Below, one piece after another: positions 1-12,164 of a stretch of DNA of 64,000 nt. A program made the translations under genes and the position numbers. Source of the stretch: Chondrosia reniformis (lineage: Eukaryota; Porifera; Demospongiae; Chondrillida; Chondrillidae); the NCBI GenBank assembly GCA_947172415.1, contig OX359197.1:3286001-3350000 (forward strand), given 5' to 3'. Numbering within the stretch: position 1 is the first letter of the stretch; every line of letters begins with the position of its first letter. The notes beneath the pieces are model-generated. The model had not been told where the DNA came from. It ran no database searches and was given only the letters and a program-made list of their open reading frames with translations.

Positions 1-42
1 AACAGACAGCTGTTTTGTCCTTATTAGGACTCATCAGTGTGG
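1..42 (-). ncRNA. Hammerhead-ribozyme-like motif (partial element, off left edge)
   Basis: Read on the minus strand this has CTGATGA, a GTCC/GGAC stem II with a short loop, then AAAAC, a very short CAGCTG stem III and a GTC cleavage triplet. This is the type I hammerhead layout. The usual GAAA is AAAA here, which would be expected to weaken cleavage. Hammerheads of this kind are known from Penelope-like retroelements and small retrozymes, but the host element is cut by the window edge. Confidence 0.5.
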
Positions 43-262
43 CATACGATGGAAGTTTGAGTGGCTAGTCTGCTAATATGTACTCCCAGAAGCAAAAAGC
101 CTGTGGTTTCCTTATCGGCATATAAGGGGTACAGCCAAAAGTGTGGCAGCCCACTAATAGTAGGGCAGGGGTAATACCCAGAGTTAAATGTTGACGACAT
201 CGATGGTTTAAGATCGACTTTAGATCTTGAAGTTCCCAAATGTTTTTCATATTGTTTGTACA
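43..262. other. Unique sequence between hammerhead motif and satellite
   Basis: A non-repetitive stretch that probably belongs to the same element as the hammerhead motif at the window edge. Two short minus-strand reading frames cross it, but neither resembles a known protein, so I do not call a gene. Confidence 0.4.
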
Positions 263-3205
263 TGTTGCACGAATTAGTTGAATGTACTAGAACTAGATAT
301 ATTTACTAGTTGTAGGTACTAGCTGTATGAACCAGCTATGTACTAGTTGTATGTGCTACTTTTACGTGTTAGTTGTATATACAAGTTTTGTACTAGTTGT
401 ATCTTCTAGTTGTATGTAGTAGTTATATGTACCAGTTATATGTGCTATTTGTATGTACTAATTGTTTTTACTAGTTCTATTTACTAGTTGTAGTATTAGT
501 TGTATGTTCTAGTTGTATATACTAATTGAATGTACTAGTTGTTTGTAATAGTTTTATGCACTAGTTGTGGTTCTATTTTTATGTACTAGATGTATGTAGT
601 AGTAGTATGTACTATTTATATGTACTAGTTATATGTGTACGTCCTAGTATATAATAGGTATTAGTTGTATGTGCTTGTTGTATGTACTTGTTGTATGTAC
701 TAGGTCTATGTCATAGTCGTTTGTACTAATTCTACCTACCAGTTGTAGTACTACTTCTATGTACTAATTCTATGTACTAGTTGTAGTTCTAGTTTAATAA
801 TTTAGTTGCAAGTACTAGTTGTATGTAGTACCTGTATGTACTAATTTTATGTACAAATTATATGTACTAGTTTTATATATTAGATATGTACTAGTTGTAT
901 GAAATAGTTGTAGGTTCTGGTACTAGTTAAACTAGGTACTAGGTAGGTATTGGTTGTATGTACAACTTTTTTGAACTAGTTGTGTGTACTAGTTGTATGT
1001 ACTAGTCCTAGTTATATTTACTAGTTCTAGGTACTAAATGTATGTATCAGCTGTATGTAGTAGTTTTATGTACTAATTGTATGAACTGGTTGTGTGTACC
1101 AGTTGTATGTACTAGTTGTATGTATTCGTTAAGTACCAATTGCATGTATTAGTTGTATGTAGTAGTTGTATGTGCTATTTATGTACTTTATGTACACTTT
1201 CTATGTACTAGTTGTATGATCTAGTTTCTAGTGGCATGTTCTATTTGCATGTACTGGTTCTGTGTACTAGTTTTATGTACTTCTTGTATGTACAGGTTGA
1301 ATGAACTAGTTGCGTGTGCTCGTTGTATGTCCTAGTCCTAGTTATATTTACTAGTTTTAGGCATTAGTTGTATGTACATAGTTCTATGTAATAGTTGTAT
1401 GCACCAATTGTATGTACTAGCTGTATGTACTACTTGTATGTACTATTAATATGTGATAGTTATATGTGTATGTACTAGTTATTTGTAGTAGTTGTGTGTA
1501 CTAGTTATATGTACTAGTTTTATGTACTAGTTGTATGTACTAGGTTTGTGTACTAGTTGTATGTACTAGTTGTAAGTTCTAGTACTAGTTTTACTAGGTA
1601 GCAGGTAGATACTAGTTGTATGTAGTTGATACGTTCTGCATGTACTAGTTGTATGTACTAATTGCATGTACCAGGTATTTGTACTGGTTGTATGTACTAG
1701 ATACTAGTTGATGTACTAATTGTATGCACTAGTTGTCCATAATTGATGTTTGTAATAGTTGTATGTTCTACTAACTAATTGTATGTACTAGTTGTATGAC
1801 CTAGTTGTATTTCCTATGGGTGCATATACAATTTGTGTGTACTAGTTACTAGTTCTCTATACTAGATACTAGCTGTATGTATTAGTTGTACGTACCAGTT
1901 GTATTTACTAGTTGTATATATTAGTTGTATGTACTCCATACTAGTTGTATGTACTAGTTTGGTGTAATTGGTGTATACACTAGGTATATTTACTAGTTTT
2001 AGGTTCTAGTTGTATGTACTAGTTGTATGTTTTATTTATATTTATATGACCTGTTTCTAACTATTGTAAGCACTAGTTTGTATGGAATTGTTCTATGTAC
2101 ATGTTTTAGTTCTAGTTTAATGTACTAGGTGTATGCAGTAGTAGTATGTACAATATATATGTACTAGTTATAAGTGTGTGTTCTAGTAATATGTATTAGC
2201 TGTATGCACAAGTTGTATGTACTAGATGAAAGTACTAGCGAATGTACTCGTTGTATGTTCTAGTTATATGTTCTAGTTGTATGTACTAATTCTTTGTACT
2301 AGTTGTAGTATTAGTTGAAAGTGCTAGTTCTATGTACTAGTTGTGGTACAAGTTGTATATACTAGTTGTATGTACTATTTCTCTATACGACTTGTTTGTA
2401 TATGTTGTAGAGACAAGTTGTATGTACTAGTTGAATGTAAGAGTTGTGTGTACTAATTATATGTACTAGTTGTATGCACTAGTTGGATCTACTAGTTATG
2501 TACCAGTTGAATGTACTAGTTTTGTACTAGTTGTATGTTCTAGCTGTATGTAGTAGTTATATGTACTAGTTGTATGTACTAGTTGTATGCACCAGTTGTT
2601 TTTACTAATTCTATTTACTAGTTATATTACTAGTTGTATGTACAAGATGTATGAACTAGTTGTTTTTACTAATTCTATTTACTAGTTATAGTACTAGTTG
2701 TATGTACTAGATGTGTGTACTAGCTGTTAGTAATAGTTCAATGTACTGGGTGTATTTCTACTTTAATGTAGTAGATGTATGTTGTAGTTGTATGTATTAT
2801 TTGTATTTATTATTTATATACACTATTTATATACACTATTTATATGTGTATGTTATAGTAATATGTATTAGTTGTAGGCACAAGTTATATGTACTAGTTG
2901 TAAGTACTAGTTGTATGTACTAGTTATATGTACTAGTTATGTACTTGTTGTGTGTACTAGTTGTATGTACTAGTTGTATGTACTAGTTGTAGGTACTACT
3001 TGTATGTATTATATATATGTATATTTTAGTTGTGTTTACTAGTTTTATGTCATATTTTTATGTACTAGTTATATGTGTATGTGCAAGTTATATGTAGAAG
3101 TGTTGTGTACTAGATATATGTACTAGTTGTTTGTGCTAGTTGTATGTTCTAGTTGTATGTACTAGATATGTACCGGTTGTATGTCCTAGTTGTATGTACT
3201 AGCTA
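263..3205 (+). repeat. 13-bp satellite array, forward block A
   Basis: Degenerate tandem repeat of a 13-bp unit near TACTAGTTGTATG. The palindromic core ACTAGT recurs in most units. Point changes and 1-3 base indels are frequent, so the array is old or fast-evolving. Recurring sub-motifs such as ACTAGGTACTAGGTAGG (near 938 and 1,590) suggest a longer higher-order period. No credible coding sequence. Confidence 0.95.
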
Positions 3206-3906
3206 TGTACATACAACTAGTACTAAAACTAGTACATAGAACTGGTATATAACTGGTCCATACAACCAGTACATTCAATTAGAAAATAAAACTAGTTCAT
3301 ACCATTGGTACATACAACTAGTACATATAGCTAGTACACACAAGTACTACATATAACTAGTACGTATACATATAACTAGTACATATAAATAGTACATTCA
3401 CTTAGTACATACAACTAGAACACACAATTAGCACATAGAAGTAGTACATACAAATAGTACACACAACTACTACATACAACTAGTACACACAACTAGAAAC
3501 TAGTTCTTACAACTAGTACATAGAATGAGTACATAAAACCACTACTCACAACTAGTACTAAAAGTAGAACATACAACTAATACACACAACTAGTGCATAC
3601 AGCTACTTCATACAACTAGAAACGAGTACATAAAACTAGTACATAGAACAATTACATAAAACTAGTATATACACACAACTAGTACATACAACTGGTACAT
3701 AACTAGTGCCTTCAACTAGTACACACCACTAATATATACAATTAGTATATACGACTACTACATACAACTACTACATACAACTACTACATACAACTAGTAA
3801 ATATAATTAGTACTTACACATATAACTAGTACATTTCAATAGTGCGTACACTGAGTACATACAACTAGTACATTCAACTAGTACATAAAAGTAGTACATA
3901 CAACTA
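3206..3906 (-). repeat. 13-bp satellite array, inverted block B
   Basis: The same unit as the neighbours but on the opposite strand (ACATACAACTAGTAC). The left switch is inside TATGTACATACAAC near 3,206 and the right switch inside CTAACTAGTAGTTG near 3,906. Both junctions are palindromic, as expected if an inversion or fold-back repair happened within the array. Confidence 0.9.
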
Positions 3907-6705
3907 CTAACTAGTAGTTGTATGTACTAGTTTCTAGTTGTATGTACTAGTTGTATGTACTAGTTGTATTTACTAGTTGTATGTACTAGTTGTATGTACT
4001 AGTTTTATGTACTAGTTGTATCTACTAGTTATATGTTCTATTTATATGTTCTAGTTATATGTGTATGTTCTGTGTATAAGTTCTAATTGAATATACTAGT
4101 TGCATCCACTAGGTATATGTACTAGTTCTATGAACTAATTGCATGTACTGGCTATGTACTAGTTGTATGTACTAGTTGTATGTACTAGTTTTATGTACCT
4201 GTTCTATGTACTAGTTCTATGTACTAATAATTGAACTAGTTGTATGTACTACTTGTATGTACTAGTTGTATGTACTAGTTTCTAGTTGTATGTACTAGTT
4301 GTAAGTAATAGTTGTCGGTTCTAGTAATAGTTATATGAGGTATTAGGTAGGTACTAGTTGCATTTACTAGTTGCAGGTACTAGTTGCAGGTACTAGTCGC
4401 AGGTACTAGATGTGTGACCTAGTTGTATGTACTACTTGTATGAACTAGTTGTATGTTCTAGTTTCTAGTTGTATGTACTAGTTGTATGTACTAGTTGCAT
4501 GTAGTATTTGTAAGCACTATTTATATGTATTAGTTGTATGTACTAGTTGTAAGTACTAGTTGTATGTACTAGTTGTATTTACTTGTTGTATGCACTGGGT
4601 GTATGTTCTATTTGTATATATTAGTACTAGGTATATTCACTGGTTGTAGGTACTATGTGTATGTACTCCAGGTGTATATGGTAGTTGTATGAACTAATTG
4701 TATGTACTAATTGTATGTACTAGATGTATGTACTGGATATGTACCAATTGTAAGTACTAGTTGTATGTAGTAGATTTACGTTCTGTGCACTACTTGTAGA
4801 ACTAGTTTTATGCACTAGTTGTATATACTAGTTGTATATAGTATTATTATGTTCTAGTTTTTGTGTTTGCACTAGTTATATGTACTAGTTGCATGTACTA
4901 GTTGTATGTACTAGTTGTTTGTACTAGTTGTGTGTACTAGTTGTATGTACTAGTGGTGTGTAGTAGATGCATGTACTACATGTATATTCATGTTGTGTGT
5001 ACTAATTGTATATACTAGTTGTATATATTAGATGTATGTACTATTTATATGTACTAGTTATGTGTGTATGCATTAGGTATATGTACTAGTTGTATGTACT
5101 AGTTATATGTATTAGTTGTATGTACTAGCTGTGTGTAATAGTTGTAGGTTCTGCTACTAGTTAAGTGGGTATTTGGTAGGTAGAAGTTGTATGTACTAGC
5201 TATTTGTTTGTACTAACTATATGTACAAGTTGTATATACTATTTATGTACCAGTTGTATGTACTAGTTGTATGTACTTGTTTTATGTAATCGTTCTATGT
5301 ACTAGTTTTATTGGTATGTACTACTTGTATGTACTAGCTATATTTATTAATTGTATGTATTAATTTTATTTACTAGTTGTACTTACTGGCTAGTAGTTTT
5401 ATGGTCAAGTTGTATGTACTAGTCATATATTCCAGTTTTATGTACTAGTTGTATGTTCTAATTGTATGTACTCGATACTTGTTGTAGTATCAACGAGTTA
5501 TATATGCTAGTAGTATGTTCTAGTTGTGTGTAATTGTTGTATGTACTAGTCGAATGTACTAGTTGTATTCCCCAATGTATGTTCTAGTTGTGTTTACTAG
5601 TTGTATGTACTTGTTGTAAGAGCTAGTTGTAGGTTGTAGTACTAGTTATACTAGATACTAGGTAGGGTCCAGTTGTATGTATTAGTTGTAAGGACTAGTT
5701 GTAAGGACTAGTTGTATGTACTAGTTGTTTGTAATGATTGTGAATAATTGTTGTATGTTCTAGTTATATTTACTAGTTGTAGGTTGCAGTTGTACATACT
5801 AGTTGTAAGTTCTACTACTAGTCATTCTAGAAATTCGGTAAGTACTAGTTTCATGTACTAGTTCTATGTACTAGGTGTATGTACTAGTTGCATGTACTAA
5901 TTGTATGTACTAGTTGTGTTTACTAATTGCATGTACTAGTTGTATGTAATAGTTTTATGTACTAGTTGTATCTACTAGTTATATGTTCTATTTATATGTT
6001 CTAGTTATATGTTCTAGTTATATGTGTATGTTCTGTGTATAAGTACTAATTGAATGTATTAGTTGTATGCACTAGGTATATGTACTAGTTCTATAAACTA
6101 ATTGTATGTACTGGCTATGTACTAGTTGTATGTACTAGTTGTATGTACTAATTTTATGTACCTGTTCTATGTACTAGTTCTATGTACTAGGTGTATGTAC
6201 TAGTTGTATGTACTAGTTGTAAGTACTAGTTTTATTTACTAGTTGTGTCTACTAGTTATATGTTCTATTTATATGTTCTAGTTATATGTGTATGTTCTGG
6301 GTATATGTACTAATTGAATGTACTAGTTGTATGCACTAGGTATATGTACTAGTTGTAGTGCTGGTTGTATCTATTAGTTGTATGTGCTAGTTGTGTGTAC
6401 TAGGTGTTTGTACTAGTTGTATGCATTAGGTTTATATAGTAGTTGTATGCACTAGTACTGGTAATATTTACTAGTTTTATGAACTAGTTGTATGTACTAG
6501 TTGTATGTACTAGGTGTGTGTACTAGTTGTATGCAGTAAATGTATATAGTAGTTGTATGCACTAGTATTGATGTTATTTACTATTTGTTGGTACTAGTTG
6601 TATGTACTAGTTGTATGGACTAGAACTAATTATATTTTCTAGTTTTATGAACTAGTTTTATAAACTCGTTCGATGTACTAGTTGTATGTACTAGTTTCTT
6701 CTAAA
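3907..6705 (+). repeat. 13-bp satellite array, forward block C
   Basis: Continuation of the satellite in forward orientation. A distinctive stretch of more than 200 bp beginning near TCTACTAGTTATATG occurs at 4,021, again at 5,971 and, shortened, at 6,248. This shows segmental duplication of roughly 1,950 bp and 277 bp inside the array. Confidence 0.92.
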
Positions 6706-7018
6706 CTTTGATTCCTACTAACTGCAAGCATGCATATTAGCCAGCTAGCTTATCAATTGATGTTAGTTAGTTAGTTATGCTATTACATTATGTAACTGAA
6801 TTATTACACTGCCTTTAGGTAAAATCGGCCTTATGCTGACCTGTTTTAGGTCGCCATACTGTTCGCCATTTTCGCCTTCGCGCAGCCAATTTTCGGTCTC
6901 AGTCGCTGTTTACACTCTTAGTTAGAAATCTGAATGCTAGCTTCATGGCTTTGTAACAAGCCTCCTTGACCATTTTCACAGTTTCGGCCATTTACGCCGT
7001 TTCCACTACCCCACTTGC
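6706..7018. other. Unique 313-bp insert in the satellite
   Basis: Non-satellite sequence with no convincing ORF, terminal repeats or flanking duplication. It contains short GTTAGTTAGTTA and CGCCATTTTCGCC-like stretches. It could be an old transposon remnant or original host DNA; I cannot identify it. Confidence 0.5.
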
Positions 7019-8170
7019 GTGTAATTGTAGTATGTACTAGTTGTTTGTACTGGTTTTATGAACTAATTGTTTGTAAGAATTCTATGTACCAGTTGTATGT
7101 GTTAGTTGTATGTACTAATTGTATGTACTATTTATATGTATATGTTATAGTTATATGTAGTAGTTGTATGTACTAGTTGTAGGATCTAGTCCAGTATTTT
7201 TAGGCAGTAGGTAGATCATAGTTGCATTTACTAGTTGTATGTACTAGTTGACTGTAATTGTTGTGTGAAGTAGTCATATGTAGTAGTTGCATATCCTAGT
7301 TGTATGTTTTAGTTTCTAGTTGTATGTACTAGTTGTATGTACTAGTTGCATGTTCTAGTTATATGTACTAGTTGTTTGATAGATGTGTGTACTGGATATG
7401 TACCAGTTGAAGTACTATATAGTTGTATGTAGTTGTATTACGTACTCCTTCTATGTACTAGTTCTATGCACTAGTTGCAGTACTAGTTGTGTGCACTAGT
7501 TGTATATACTAATTGTATGTACTAGTTGTATGTACTAGTTGTAAGTAGTATTAATATGTTCTAGTTTTTGTGTTTGAACAAGTTAAATGTACTAGTTGCA
7601 TGTTCTAGTTGTATGTACTAGTTGTATGTACTAGATGTATGTCCCAATTGTATGTACTAGTTGTGTTTACTAGTTGTATGTACTAATTGTAAGAGCTAGT
7701 TGTAGGTTGTAGTACTAGTTTTACTAGGTACTAGGTAGGTTCTAGTTGTATGTCCTAGTTGTAAGTACTAGTTGTATATCCCAATTGTATGTACTGGTTG
7801 TGTTTACTAGTTGTATGTACTAGATGTAAGAGCTAGTTGTATATTGTAGTACTAGTTTATTAGGTACTAGGTAGGTTCTAGTTGTATGTACTAGTTGTAA
7901 GTGCTAATGGTATGTACTAGGTGTATGTACTAGTTGTTGGTACTGGGTATATGTAGTAGTTGTATGAACTAGTACTGGTTATATTTACTAGTTGTATGTA
8001 CTAGTTGTATGTACTACTTTTATTTACAAGTTGTATGTACTAGTTGTTCTTACTAGGTTATTGTACTAGGTGTAAGTACTTGTTGTATATACTAGGTGTA
8101 TGTAGTAGTTATATGTACTAGTATTGGCTATATTTACTAGTTGTATGTACTAGTTTTATGTACTATTTGT
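7019..8170 (+). repeat. 13-bp satellite array, forward block D
   Basis: Forward-oriented units of the same satellite. Near-repeated stretches around TTGTAGTACTAGTTTTACTAGG occur near 7,710 and 7,840, so longer units are locally duplicated. Confidence 0.92.
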
Positions 8171-8241
8171 GAGTATATAATTTTTTTATTTTATCCAGGG
8201 GTATTATTGAGCAACAGCAACATAAGTTATTGATAATAGAA

Positions 8242-8267
8242 CGTTTTAACCCGTAGGTCTTCATCAG
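8242..8267 (-). ncRNA. Hammerhead-like core in PLE terminal arm
   Basis: On the minus strand: CTGATGA, then a GACC/GGTT stem II with a TACG loop, then AAAACG. The invariant G of GAAA is replaced by A, so the ribozyme is probably inactive or weak. It sits in one terminal arm of the PLE remnant only, which fits the known location of hammerheads in PLEs. Confidence 0.5.
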
Positions 8268-8394
8268 CAAAACATAATAAAATGAGGAATGGTTGGGGTT
8301 TATATAGAAAATTGATGGGAGGTGTGAAAAATGATGTCATAAATTGCTCCGAATATTAAATTAACAAAAATGTGAATTCTAGGCTAAGAGAATT

Positions 8395-8835
8395 AATTGA
8401 TTAAGTCATTCCAAATATGATCAAGGGAGATTCCCTGATCCGTATTGAAGCAGGTGGTAGTCTTGATCATGACGGTTTTGTTTACCTTCCTTCTGGTCTT
8501 GTGTCTTTCTTTAGGATTACTTTAGCATCCTTCCAGGCGATATTACGTCCAGTGTACCTGACATCGGTGGCAACTGAGTTGTTGTTATCAAATCTCCTCA
8601 CAGCTTTTTGATGTTCCTTCCGTCTTTCATCCAAGATCTTGGAGGTTTCTCCATTGTATGTGTCCCCACACTGGCAGGGAATTTGGTAGATAACCCCAGT
8701 CAGCTAGATTTGGGGGATTGTTAAGAGGGAACGTAGAGTTGTGGGGTCTTTGTGAACGACATTGAGTGGTCTGTAGGTTTTTTGGAGAATTTCACTGACA
8801 CCCTTGATGTAGGGAAGGCGCTGTATCCCTTCCTC
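8395..8835 (-). pseudogene. PLE GIY-YIG endonuclease domain, degraded
   Basis: Minus-strand translation gives, in order, a PLE-typical IQRLPYIKGVSE linker, a TTLRSLL stretch, an in-frame stop, then VIYQIPCQCGDTYNGETS. This is the GIY-YIG-like block with the paired cysteines of Penelope endonucleases. It is followed by DERRKEHQKAVRR and, after a frame change near 8,490, SLDHIWNDL, the usual C-terminus. The endonuclease would nick the target for reverse transcription. Stop codons and the frame change make it non-functional, and the RT domain is missing. Confidence 0.75.
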
Positions 8836-8930
8836 TTCTTCTGTATCTTCCAACTTCCATATAAACCCTACCATTCCTCATTTTATCAGGTTGCTGTTAC
8901 TCAAAAATACCTCTGGATTAAATTATAATC

Positions 8931-10765
8931 GCTATAAAAACCCTTATCTCTTCATAATTGTTGTATGTACTAGTTATGTTTACTAGTGGTAAGTTCTAGC
9001 TGCATGTACCAGTTCTATTTACTAGTTGTATGTACAAATACCTAGTTGCATGTACTAGTTGTAGGTTCTAGGAGTAGTTATACTAGCTACTAGGTAGGTA
9101 CTAGTTATATGTACTAGTTGTATGTTCTGTAGTTGTAGTTGTATGTACTAGTTATGTTTACTAGTGGTAAGTACTAGCTGCATGTACCAGTTCTATTTAT
9201 TAGTTGTATGTACAAATACCTAGTTGCATGTACTAGTTGTAGGTTCTAGGAGTAGTTATACTAGCTACTAGGTAGGTACTAGTTATATGTACTAGTTGTA
9301 TGTTCTGTAGTTGTAGTTGGAGGTACTAGTTATGTTTACCAGTGGTAAGTACTAGCTGCATGTACCAGTTCTATTTACTAGTTGTATGTACAAATACCTA
9401 GTTGCATGTACTAGTTGTAGGTCCTAGGAGTAGTTATACTAGCTACTAAATAGGTACTAGTTATATGTACTAGTTGTATGTTCTGTAGTTGTAGTTGTAT
9501 GTTCTAATTGTGTGCAATTGTTGTATGTAGTAGTTATATTTATCAGTTGGAGGTACTAGGTGTATGTTCTAGTTGTGTGTACCTGTTGTATGTACTAGTT
9601 GTATGTACTAGTTATATATTTGTACTAGTTGTAGGTACTAGTTGTATGTACTATATAGTTGTGTGTACTAGTTGTCTGTACTAGTTTTATGTACTATTTA
9701 TATGTACTAGTTGTATGTACTAGTTGTGTGTACTAGTTGTAGATTCTAATACTAGGTACTTCGTAGGTACTAGTTTTATGTACTAGTTGTATGTAGTAGT
9801 TGTATGTACAAATTGTATGTACTAGTTGTATGTACTAGTTGTATGTCTAGTTGTCTGTACTAGATATGCACCAGTTGCATGTGCTAGTTGTAGGTACTAG
9901 TTATATGTACTAGTTGTGTGTACTAGTTGTAGCACTAGTTGTATGACCTAGTAGTATGTACTAATTGTATGTACTAGTTGTATGTCCTAGTTGTAGCACT
10001 AGTTGTATGCAGTACTTGTAATAACTAGTTTTATGTATACTTGTATGTAGCAGTTGAATGTACATTTATATGTTGTAGTTATATGTGTATGTATTTGTAA
10101 TATGGGGTCGTTGTGTGTACTAGTTATATGTATTAGTAGTATGTAGTTGTTGTGTGTAGTAGTTGTATGTACTAGTTGTCAATACCAGTTGTATGTAGTA
10201 GTTGTATATAGAAGTTGTACTTACTAGTTACTAGTTGTAAGGTCTAGTTGTATGAACTAGTTGTATGTTCCAGTTGTATGTACTAGTTGTAAGTATTAGT
10301 TGTATGTACTATTAACTAGTTGCATGTAGTAGTTGTAAATACTAGTTTTATGTAGTATTTGTATGTACTAGTTGTACTTACTAGTTACTAGTTGTATGGT
10401 CTAGGTGTATGAACTAGTTGAATGCTTCAGTAGTACGTACTAGTTGTGTGTCCTAGTTATTTGTACTAGTTTTATGTACTAGTTGTATGTACTAGTTATA
10501 TGCAATAGTTGTATGTACTAGGTGTATGTTCTAGTTGTATGTACTAGTTGTATGTACTCCAAACTAGATGTATGTACTAGTTGTATTTACTAGTGATAAG
10601 TATTAGTTGAATGTACTAGTTATATTTACTAGTTGTAGGTTCTAGTTGTATGTTCTAGTTGTATGTACCAGTTGTATAAACTAGTAACTAGTTGTAAATA
10701 TTAATAACTAGTTTTATGTACTGGTTGTATGTACTAGTTGTATGTACTAGTTGTTTGTACTAGTT
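8931..10765 (+). repeat. 13-bp satellite array, forward block E
   Basis: Forward satellite units between the PLE remnant and the R2-like fragment. The first part is organised in a 178-bp higher-order repeat (listed separately). The rest is irregular, with frequent 13-bp units and short duplications. Confidence 0.92.
8961..9494 (+). repeat. 178-bp higher-order repeat, three copies
   Basis: Three consecutive copies starting at 8,961, 9,139 and 9,317, each 178 bp, differ by only a few bases. Every copy holds the same order of variant 13-bp units, including the marker ACTAGCTACTAGGTAGG. Their similarity is much higher than between neighbouring 13-bp units, so this is a recent local amplification. 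Confidence 0.9.
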
Positions 10766-11475
10766 GTACGCAATTGATTCCTTGGCAGATGTACTATGGA
10801 AGCTGGTGAACAAAGATCTGTCAGAAGGTGCCCCATTTTACTGATCCCCAAAAGGATGACCCGAAACGTGTGGCCAACTACTGATCTATTGCATGTCTCA
10901 ACACAATGTACAAGGCTGTCACAGCATACATTGCATCAGAACTACTCACTTAATCATAATGGAAGATGACAAGAGACGTTCCAAAAGTACCCAAAGCTGT
11001 CGGTTGATATGAGGAAACAATTTAAGGGCTACGAATTATGGTTGTCCCGGTGATAATTGGAGCTTTTGGGACTGTGGATACTCTCATGGAAGACCTTAGG
11101 GGAATTCCAAAGCTGTCAAAAGTGCAGTAGAAGTGATGAGAGCCATGAAGAGAACTGTTCTCTGTTCAGCTAAAAGGATATGGAGTAAACATCTAGCTGT
11201 TGAGGGATTGGGGCCTGGCTGATAAGTAGCCCTGTACAAGTCCTTGCCTGTTGGCCACTGGAAAATAGTGGTGGATTGGTGTATGGAAGTCAACTTTGTC
11301 CTGACTTGCATCTGTCTGCTGCTGCCGGAAGGAGGCAAAGCCGAAGCTTCAGACTAAAAACCCAAACAAGGGAAAACATGACTGACTGAGGGCTTTCCAA
11401 GTCATACACTACTTGCCTTAGTAAACTAAGACAAGCAGTAACAAGGTTCTCCATTAAGGCTTTTGTTTGTTAAGT
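10766..11475 (+). mobile_element. Internally deleted R2-like element, copy 1
   Basis: A truncated R2-like fragment. The 5' part matches the RT region of the long element at 27.8-32.1 kb: CTTGGCAGATGTACTA, then the MTRN and CLNTMYKAVTAYIASELL-type coding stretch. It is joined directly to the C-terminal endonuclease end (WQ..FQKYQKL / GTVDTLMEDL-type) and the 3' UTR with a CTTGCCTTAGT/ACTAAGACAAG hairpin. The same internal junction is found in the minus-strand copy at 19,691-20,403. Multiple stops mean no functional protein. Confidence 0.8.
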
Positions 11476-11619
11476 ATGTACTAGTTGTATGTATTAGTTG
11501 TATGTACTAGTTGAATGTTCTAGCTGTATCTACTAGTTATACATACTAATTACATGTAGTAATGGTAGATACTAGTTGTATGTACTAGTTGTATGTTCTA
11601 GTTGTATTTTCTAGCTTTA
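11476..11619 (+). repeat. 13-bp satellite array, short block F
   Basis: Forward satellite between the R2-like fragment and the Tc1/mariner-like element. Its sequence closely matches, in reverse complement, the array beside the other R2-like copy (about 19,560-19,690), which supports a duplicated inverted arm. Confidence 0.9.
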
Positions 11620-12164
11620 TAGTTCATTTCATCATAAAGTGACCAAATGTCTTTAAAGCTAATCTAGGTAAAGTTAGCAATAGTTGGTACCAAAAATATA
11701 CCATTTGATAGAGAATTTATTCAGCTCAGTGATGATGTTCTTGGATGTGAAGTATCTCATTTTTTTGGGAGAAGGGAATCAAAAGGTGTAACTATATTGG
11801 CGAATCAGATTTGAAACGTTTGTCACGTTTGCATATATAATGAGGCATAACAGTAGTGATAACACAACGATGACGCACACAGCGTTAAGCAGGATAATAC
11901 TTTAGTATTATGTACGCTTTAAATGCTAAGAAGGAGCCTTAAATTCAGCGTTTTTTTAGTTACCCATCGGAAGAAGATGGAAACATTCAGATAAAAGCAG
12001 TCTCCGTTTACGGGAGGTGCTTTGAAGCTTTTTGTACTAAGGTGCTTTTTGATCTTTAAATTCGTAATCTTTTTCATCTTTGGAAAAGCTTTTGTAGCAA
12101 ATATCGACTATCACAATAGCGTAACAACTCTAATAAGGATCCTTAAGGTGTTTAAAAGCTCACC

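Larger units (their letters stand above)
8185..8930 (-). mobile_element. Penelope-like element (PLE) remnant with inverted ends
   Basis: A 5'-truncated PLE inserted in the satellite. Its ends are inverted repeats: the left arm (about 8,193-8,305) and the right arm (about 8,862-8,925) share ATGAGGAATGG and GCAACAGCAAC-type blocks in opposite orientation. The left arm carries an extra segment of about 50 bp with a hammerhead-like motif. Penelope elements are known for such inverted or partial terminal copies and for hammerhead motifs in them. The interior encodes a degraded GIY-YIG endonuclease. Confidence 0.75.

Noticed and set aside
2711-2923. ORFs within the 13-bp satellite (also 18,716-18,913 and 19,397-19,594)
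   Set aside because: They are made of repeat-encoded Tyr/Val/Ser/Cys runs with no start context or conservation. Simple consequence of stop-poor frames in the repeat.
263-10765. CRISPR-like array
   Set aside because: The repeats are contiguous and degenerate with no uniform spacers, and the genome is eukaryotic.
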